Positions 59,090-64,000 of a DNA stretch of 64,000 nucleotides are shown one piece after another. The notes under the pieces were generated by a model. That model saw nothing but the letters and a program-made list of their open reading frames with translations. It did not search any database and was not told where the DNA came from. Source of the DNA: Helianthus annuus (lineage: Eukaryota; Streptophyta; Magnoliopsida; Asterales; Asteraceae); assembly GCF_002127325.2 (NCBI RefSeq), contig NC_035437.2, forward strand, positions 157,739,597-157,803,596. The letters run 5' to 3'. Positions within the stretch are counted from its first letter, which is position 1. Each line of letters starts with the position of its first letter. A program made the translations under genes and the position numbers.

Positions 59090-59290
59090 ATAAAATAATA
59101 AACTGGTTGGTCCAATGGGTATTGCTCGCCGCCCATTTGAACCAATGACAGAGAAACAATATTCCAGGGCAAAAACGTAATTTTAAAGTGTGTATAAAAT
59201 AATAAACTGGTTGATCTAATGGGGGAGGGGCGGCCGCCCATTTGAACCAATGGCAGGGTGATACTATTCCCTGCCATGTGGTTTCATTGC
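59090..59290 (+). repeat. Two tandem ~103-bp units
   Basis: TAAAATAATAAACTGGTTG and CGCCCATTTGAACCAATG recur 103 bp apart. Each unit contains CCAATGGG and CCCATTTGAACC arms. Confidence 0.7.
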
Positions 59291-60178
59291 TTCTACTGTT
59301 CAGACGCTTCTACTATTTTGTTACTGTTCAAAACATTGTAGAATTAATATATAGGAGAATTATTATGATAATAGGATAATGCTATTTTTGTTTTACTGTT
59401 TTTATTAGGATAATGCAATTTTTTTTTTGTTACTGTTCAAAACATTGAAGAATTAATATATAGGAGTGATAAAAATATTCTAAATACAAAAACTTATATA
59501 TAAAATGATTGTTTATTAGGAGTTTTGAAAGTTCTGTAGTTATTTAGAGTTCTGAAATGAACTCAACCCTAAATCCTAATATTCCTAATCCTAATATCAT
59601 TTCATGTCAGGAATTGAACAATGGTATTCTTTTTAAGAGATAAGAGGCTTTACCACTTAGTCGTCTAGAATAACTTAAAAAAGTAAGAATTATGTAACCT
59701 GATTGTATTGGTTTTTATTTAAATTAAATTATTAGTAATGAAAAGTTATTGAATTTCTATTGATAAACTGTGTTTACATATTTGTTTAAAAACCAAACTT
59801 TTGAACTAAAAGAAACAAAATTATTTTTTGGACTGAAATGAATATTTATGTGAAACTATAGAAACTAAAATGAGAGTTTATTTGTTAGGTGTTGTTAGTT
59901 TTTTAAGAGGTAAAATGGCGGTAGATCTCTACGGACCATATCTGTAGAAAAATGGGTGGAATAAACCTCTTCAAAATACAAAAGGAAGATTGTTTGTTTT
60001 TTAACGTATGTAGACTTCTAAAATAAACTGGTGGTGGTGTGTGGACGATGGTGTTGGTGATGGACGGTGGTGTGTGGTGGTGGACCATGGTGGTGGATGT
60101 GGACGGTGGGTGGTGGTGGATTTTGAATTTTAATAAACCTCAAACTTTATAAGTTTATTTAACTATTATTGTTATTAT

Positions 60179-60551
60179 TAGAGTAAAGTATATGGATGTG
60201 CCCTGTGGTTAACCAAAATTTGGGATTTACTCCCCAGCTTTTTTAAACTACAAGGATGGTCCTTCTAGTTTGCACGTTGTAGCGAATTTAGTGAACATCT
60301 TTTGCCAAAAGTACATGGATGGTCCTTGTGGTATGTACTTTGTAACACATTTAGTCCCTAAACATTGGGGACTAAAGGCGTTACAAAGTGCAAAACTGCA
60401 AACCACAGGGACCATCCATATACTTGGTAAAAGTTGGGGTTAAATACGTTACAACGTGTAGACCACATGAACCGTCCGTGTACTTTTAAAAGCTAAGGAC
60501 TAAATCCATATTTTTTGTCAACCAAAGGACCATCCGTATATTTTAGTCTTA
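60179..60551. mobile_element. Fold-back MITE
   Basis: The ends TAGAGTAAAGTATATGGATG and, from the other side, TAAGACTAAAATATACGGATG are inverted copies, and the similarity extends through the element. The centre is TTAGTCCCTAAACATTGGGGACTAAA. The whole 373 bp can fold on itself. No ORF. A clear target-site duplication was not found. Confidence 0.65.
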
Positions 60552-60880
60552 TGATTATTTGACCTAAAGTTTTTTTTAGTTTTTTGACTTAAAGTTTTTT
60601 TTTAGTTTTTTACGTTAATGTTTTATGTTTCTGTCCAAATTTTGCGAGTTAACGCGCTGCAGCGCGCATGTGTGGTTCAAAGTTTTTACGTCTGTTGTTT
60701 GTTGTTTAGCGACATCATCACAACGTGCGGATCCTAAGTCGACTTTGTTATTATTTTCTATGTTTTATGTTTTAGTCTAATTTTTACGAGTTAACACGCC
60801 GCAACGAATGTGCATAGTTCAACGTTTCTACTTTGCTTGATTTAACGTTTCCGTCGCAAAGCGCCAGTCCTAAATACTAG

Positions 60881-61739
60881 TTTTTATTAAGTTAGGAATA
60901 TACACACACATAGTTTTGGAAATGATTTAACATAATAAACATGGTTCTAGTTGTTCTAACAACAAAGTAAGATGATTATGAAAATAATGTAGATTTGTAT
61001 GAAACCTAATGGCTTTTGGGCACCATAGAAAGCCAGATTCTTTACCAGCTCCGGGAAGAAGCAAATCGTCGTACACCTTAAGGCAATGTCCAAAACCGCA
61101 TAAATGATTAATTGGGATGTTTAAGCAATTAATTTCTTATCTCTACTATGCATTCATCTGGTTACAGTTGATGAATTGATCAGATCAATGTAATGTCAGA
61201 TAAAGTTTTCAATAATTATATATTGAATGACTTGTACATTATGATTTATGTAAATAAAAATAAGACGATTCTCTTGCCAGACAGTATTCACGACTTGAAG
61301 AACGTCAACAACGAGCATGCGGTGAGTTCTGGCTTCCGGACCGAAGCGAAGGGCTTGTAGCTGAGGGCACCAAGGTGTGTTGGAAAGGTAGTAAACATTA
61401 GTGTAGATTTAGAAGTAAGTTTAGAGGTATAGGAGTTACCCATTAAAATACACATTTCTATAATATTTATTTATTTTTGTAAGTTTAAAATTTCCGTTCT
61501 GAATTGTATGGGAAGGCCCAAAGTACTGAATTGAATGAGATAAGAACTAGAAGAACTGTACAAGCCCAAGTACTGAGGGAGCCTTGTTTTTGCCTTTTAA
61601 CATAGACGTATTTAAACTTTATATGAGTGATTGGTTAAACGTCTTCTTTGATTTTTTTTTTTTTTTTTTTTTTGAATTTTTTGGAGATTACCTTTTCATA
61701 GGCATCATAAATATTCCAAGTTGGTCTCCAAAATAATAC
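60881..61739. other. Intergenic, with poly-T tract
   Basis: A 22-T run lies at 61652-61673. An exon-like bit near 61284-61322 (HDLKNVNNEHA before GGTGAGT) is too short to call. Nothing else was recognised. Confidence 0.4.
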
Positions 61740-62345
61740 TTGAGTCGTTTGTCGTGATCTGTTAAATGAGTCAAACGCGACACAAAACATTTAACAGAAT
61801 CCGAACATGACACATATAACTAAGCATGTTATTTTCGTTAAACACTAACACGGACATGTTGAATAAGCGAGTTACACAACACGTTATGTTTAATACGATT
61901 AAAGATAACCAGTTCAATAACAAAATCACAACTGGCACAACACGACACGACACGTTCAACACGATTACGGGTAACTAGTTCTATAGCACGTATGACACAA
62001 CACGATTACTAAAATTGATTAAAAAATAACAAGACACAACTAACATGATAAAATAAAAGTTACCAAATATTGTGATTCATATTTAATTAATTATTTATCA
62101 AATTATAAAAATATGTCATTTAATTAAACAGCTCATAAACGTGTCATTCCAACCTATTAAGCTATTTAACGTGGTAAGTTAAACGTGCTATGCATGTAAT
62201 AACCGGGTTGTGCCTATTTAAACACGTTTTAATCGTGTTATTAACATGTCGACCCATTTATGATCGGAACCCACTTACCCCAAACATTAACAAGTTTTAC
62301 TTCATGTTGACTCATGTTGTGTTATAAATTATCAGCCCTATTCCA
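61740..62345. repeat. ACACGA/CGTGT-rich repeat region
   Basis: Words such as ACACGACACGACACG, GACACA, AACACGATTA and CGTGTT dominate for 600 bp. The right end ...AAATTATCAGCCCTA resembles a hAT-type MITE terminus, but no matching left terminus or target-site duplication was seen. Confidence 0.4.
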
Positions 62346-62776
62346 CGTCATCTCAAGTTAGCGTCATACTATAAAGTCTTCTAGTCGAGTATAATGTGGT
62401 TTCAACCATATTATACTAGTCACTTTTCGGATTTCATCCCTTTTTTTCCAGTTTTCTCAAGTATAAGCGCGGAAAATATTTGAATTAAACTAAAATACAT
62501 ATGAGAGAATTAGACAATACTCACAATAGTGGTATGATAGCAATGGAGTCCTAATGGTGCTAGCTTATTAGTAGAATTTGAATTTGAATTAAATTATAAA
62601 GTAAGCTGATATTATTTTCAAAGTAATTGTGCATATACAATATAAAAATACATAATCCATTTAATTCACACCTTTTATTTTTCTAACACAAGAAAGGAAT
62701 GGAGTGTTGGGGATAAAAGGGAAAAAGGAAGAAACAAAGATCATTCTTGCTTGTATGTAGGGTAACCAAAGCATGC
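62346..62776. other. Upstream region of the DUF3339 gene
   Basis: AT-rich sequence, no ORF; presumably promoter of the gene at 62827. Confidence 0.4.
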
Positions 62777-62784
62777 TATAAATA
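62777..62784 (+). promoter_or_regulatory. TATA box of the DUF3339 gene
   Basis: TATAAATA, 50 bp before the start codon, in a context (GCTATAAATATAAAGC) typical of plant promoters. Confidence 0.7.
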
Positions 62785-62826
62785 TAAAGCACAACACTTA
62801 GTAGCATCCAACTAACAAGACTAAAA

Positions 62827-63042
62827 ATGTTAGATTGGGCACCCATATTGGTCGGGTTATTACTCTTCATACTTTTGTCTCCGGGTCTTATTTTCCAACT
62901 TCCCGGGAACACACGTACCATTGAATTCGGCAACTTCCACACTAATGGAAGAGCGATAATCGTCCACACATTTCTTTTCTTCGGCGCATTTACTATACTC
63001 ATTTTGGCTACCGGGATACATATCTTCACGGGGAGATCATGA
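62827..63042 (+). CDS. DUF3339 family small membrane protein
   Basis: An intact 71-residue protein with the usual length and signature of this plant-only family: MLDWAPILVGLLLFILLSPG, then FQLPGN, then EFGNFHTNGRAIIVHT. It has two predicted membrane helices (about residues 6-23 and 46-67) separated by a short polar loop. The biochemical function is not established for the family; plants carry many small paralogues. The ATG is in an AAAATG context 50 bp after a TATA box. The single-exon structure agrees with the family. It is the only clearly intact conventional plant gene in the window, and it sits in repeat-rich DNA, with mobile elements on both sides. Confidence 0.92.
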   Translation: MLDWAPILVGLLLFILLSPGLIFQLPGNTRTIEFGNFHTNGRAIIVHTFLFFGAFTILILATGIHIFTGRS

Positions 63043-63434
63043 TATCTTTTTATATCATATCATATATTTGTATTGGCACATTTGTTTTATTCTTATTGAT
63101 TGTTGATAATTTTAATAGAACCTGATTCTTGGTTCTTCTTTGTTGTTTATAATTTTATTTTATTTGACAGTTTTCAAGAGTGTTTGTTTATATATTCAAT
63201 TCACTGTAGAAACATTTGTAATGGGAGATCATGATGAGAGTCTATATCATATCATGTATGTGTATTTACATAATCATTTTATTCCGATTGGTTGTTGATA
63301 GTTTTAATAGAACCCGATTCTTACTTCTTTTTTATTTTCTAGTGACAATAATAAGTGTTATTTATGTATTCACTTCATTACGAAAACATGCATATTGGGA
63401 TATTACAGTTAGAGTATGTCATATCATGTATTTG
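63031..63434 (+). repeat. Tandem duplication of the DUF3339 3' flank
   Basis: GGGAGATCATGAT at 63031, which spans the stop codon, recurs at 63223. Both are followed by TATCATATCAT(A/G)TAT, GTTGATA(A/G)TTTTAATAGAACC(T/C)GATTCTT and a TTCA(A/C)TTCA block, giving a ~192-bp period. A third partial unit begins near 63410 and is cut by the MITE; its remainder follows at 63945. Another fragment (TATGTATTTGTATTGACA) is at 63977. Confidence 0.75.
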
Positions 63435-63944
63435 CAGGGTTCCAAACGAGCCGAACGGCCCGAACGAACACAAACAAGGTCTTGTTCGTGTTTGTTTGTT
63501 AAGAAATATATGTATTCACGAACTGTTCATGAACACTTACCGAACGAGATTTTATGTTCGTGTTCGTTTGTTAAGAAAATGAACTTGTTTGTGTTCGTAT
63601 GTTAATTTTAGGCAACGAACAAAAATGAATGTTGATGAACACAATGAGCAAAAACTAATGTTCATGAACACAAATGAAACAAACAAACACAAACAAACGT
63701 TCATGAACAGAACATATAATACACTGACACTAAATTCTCGGAATTTCGAAGTATTTAAATAAAATATAAAAATTAAAAACACTAATAAACTATTGAACAC
63801 CAACGAACGAACATTCACGGACATAGATTAACGAGCGCGGGGTTTGTTCATGTTTGTTTGTTAAATAAACGAATGAACACAAACGAAGTTCCCCCCGAAC
63901 GGTTCACGAACCGTTTGCTAAACGTTTGGTTCATTTACAGCCTT
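63435..63944. mobile_element. hAT-type MITE in the duplicated 3' flank
   Basis: It begins CAGGGTTCCAAACGAGCCGA and ends GTTCATTTACAGCCTT. The terminal inverted repeats are imperfect but recognisable (AGGGTTCCAAACGAGCC against AGGCTGTAAATGAACC). The flanks carry ATGTATTTG on both sides (63426-63434 and 63945-63953), an 8-9-bp duplication. The interior is made of GTTCGTGTTTGTTTG/AACAAACACAAACG words and has no gene. Confidence 0.8.
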
Positions 63945-64000
63945 ATGTATTTGTATTGACACCGTTCAAAAAAAAATATGTATTTGTATTGACAATTTAT

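Larger units (their letters stand above)
59034..60880 (+). mobile_element. Candidate short Helitron
   Basis: The 5' end reads TCCTTTATATTAAAAAACAA after an A. The 3' end reads GTCGCAAAGCGCCAGTCCTAAATACTAG and is followed by T; CGC/GCG arms could be a decayed hairpin a few bases before CTAG. Just upstream, GTTTTATGTTT...CGAGTTAACxCGCxGCA is present twice (about 60620 and 60755). There is no Rep/helicase. Linking the two ends is inference. Confidence 0.4.

Noticed and set aside
1..64000. tRNA, rRNA and organellar gene insertions
   Set aside because: No cloverleaf with conserved A/B boxes and no rRNA-like or plastid/mitochondrial gene sequence was noticed; primer-binding sites are tRNA-complementary only.

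Overview
The window is plant nuclear DNA, from a eudicot and most likely a member of the Asteraceae. The evidence is long AT-rich intergenic sequence, plant Ty1/copia and Ty3/gypsy retrotransposons with intact-looking LTRs and target-site duplications, Helitron-, hAT- and pogo-type DNA elements, and one conserved plant-specific small gene (DUF3339 family) at the right end. The family placement rests on remembered resemblance of the retroelement proteins to daisy-family copies; no search was run. Almost all of the 64 kb is mobile DNA, much of it nested.

Region 1 (1-5978): minus-strand part of a copia-type element with 5' LTR, primer-binding site, a motif-rich leader, a gag-like coiled-coil/zinc-knuckle ORF and a 3' noncoding region, but no pol. 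Its 3' LTR would lie off the left edge. 5979-8663 is intergenic sequence with one exon-like remnant and a plant-type 5' leader on the minus strand.

Region 2 (8664-25258): a segment whose two ends look like a minus-strand Helitron. It carries a ~1,000-codon minus-strand ORF of transposon-associated type, a pair of divergent small ORFs with their own TATA boxes, a third small ORF with a TATA box, and a tandem-repeat block. A 9.3-kb copia element (9260-18551, LTRs 474 bp, TSD AGGTC) sits inside the long ORF near its 3' end; the frame resumes exactly on the other side.

Region 3 (25259-31464): microsatellite, low-complexity sequence, two old duplications and a 770-bp pogo-type element that landed in one copy of a tandem duplication.

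Region 4 (31465-58942): a three-level nest. A hAT-type MITE (8-bp TSD ATGCATAT) is split by a Tat-clade gypsy element (31799-58701, TSD AGGGG). The gypsy element is in turn split, within the last ~20 codons of pol, by an Athila-type gypsy element (38090-52116, two 1915-bp LTRs). The Tat element carries an antisense six-exon gene (56043-52915) with its own TATA box. The Athila element has a third ORF downstream of pol. All the retroelement ORFs have stops or frameshifts.

Region 5 (58943-64000): a candidate short Helitron with an internal fold-back MITE, noncoding sequence, and the DUF3339 gene (62827-63042). The gene's 3' flank is tandemly duplicated and was hit by another hAT-type MITE (63435-63944).

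A recurring theme: four retroelements of different families each carry their own short CpG-containing, often palindromic motif repeated many times in the LTR or leader.
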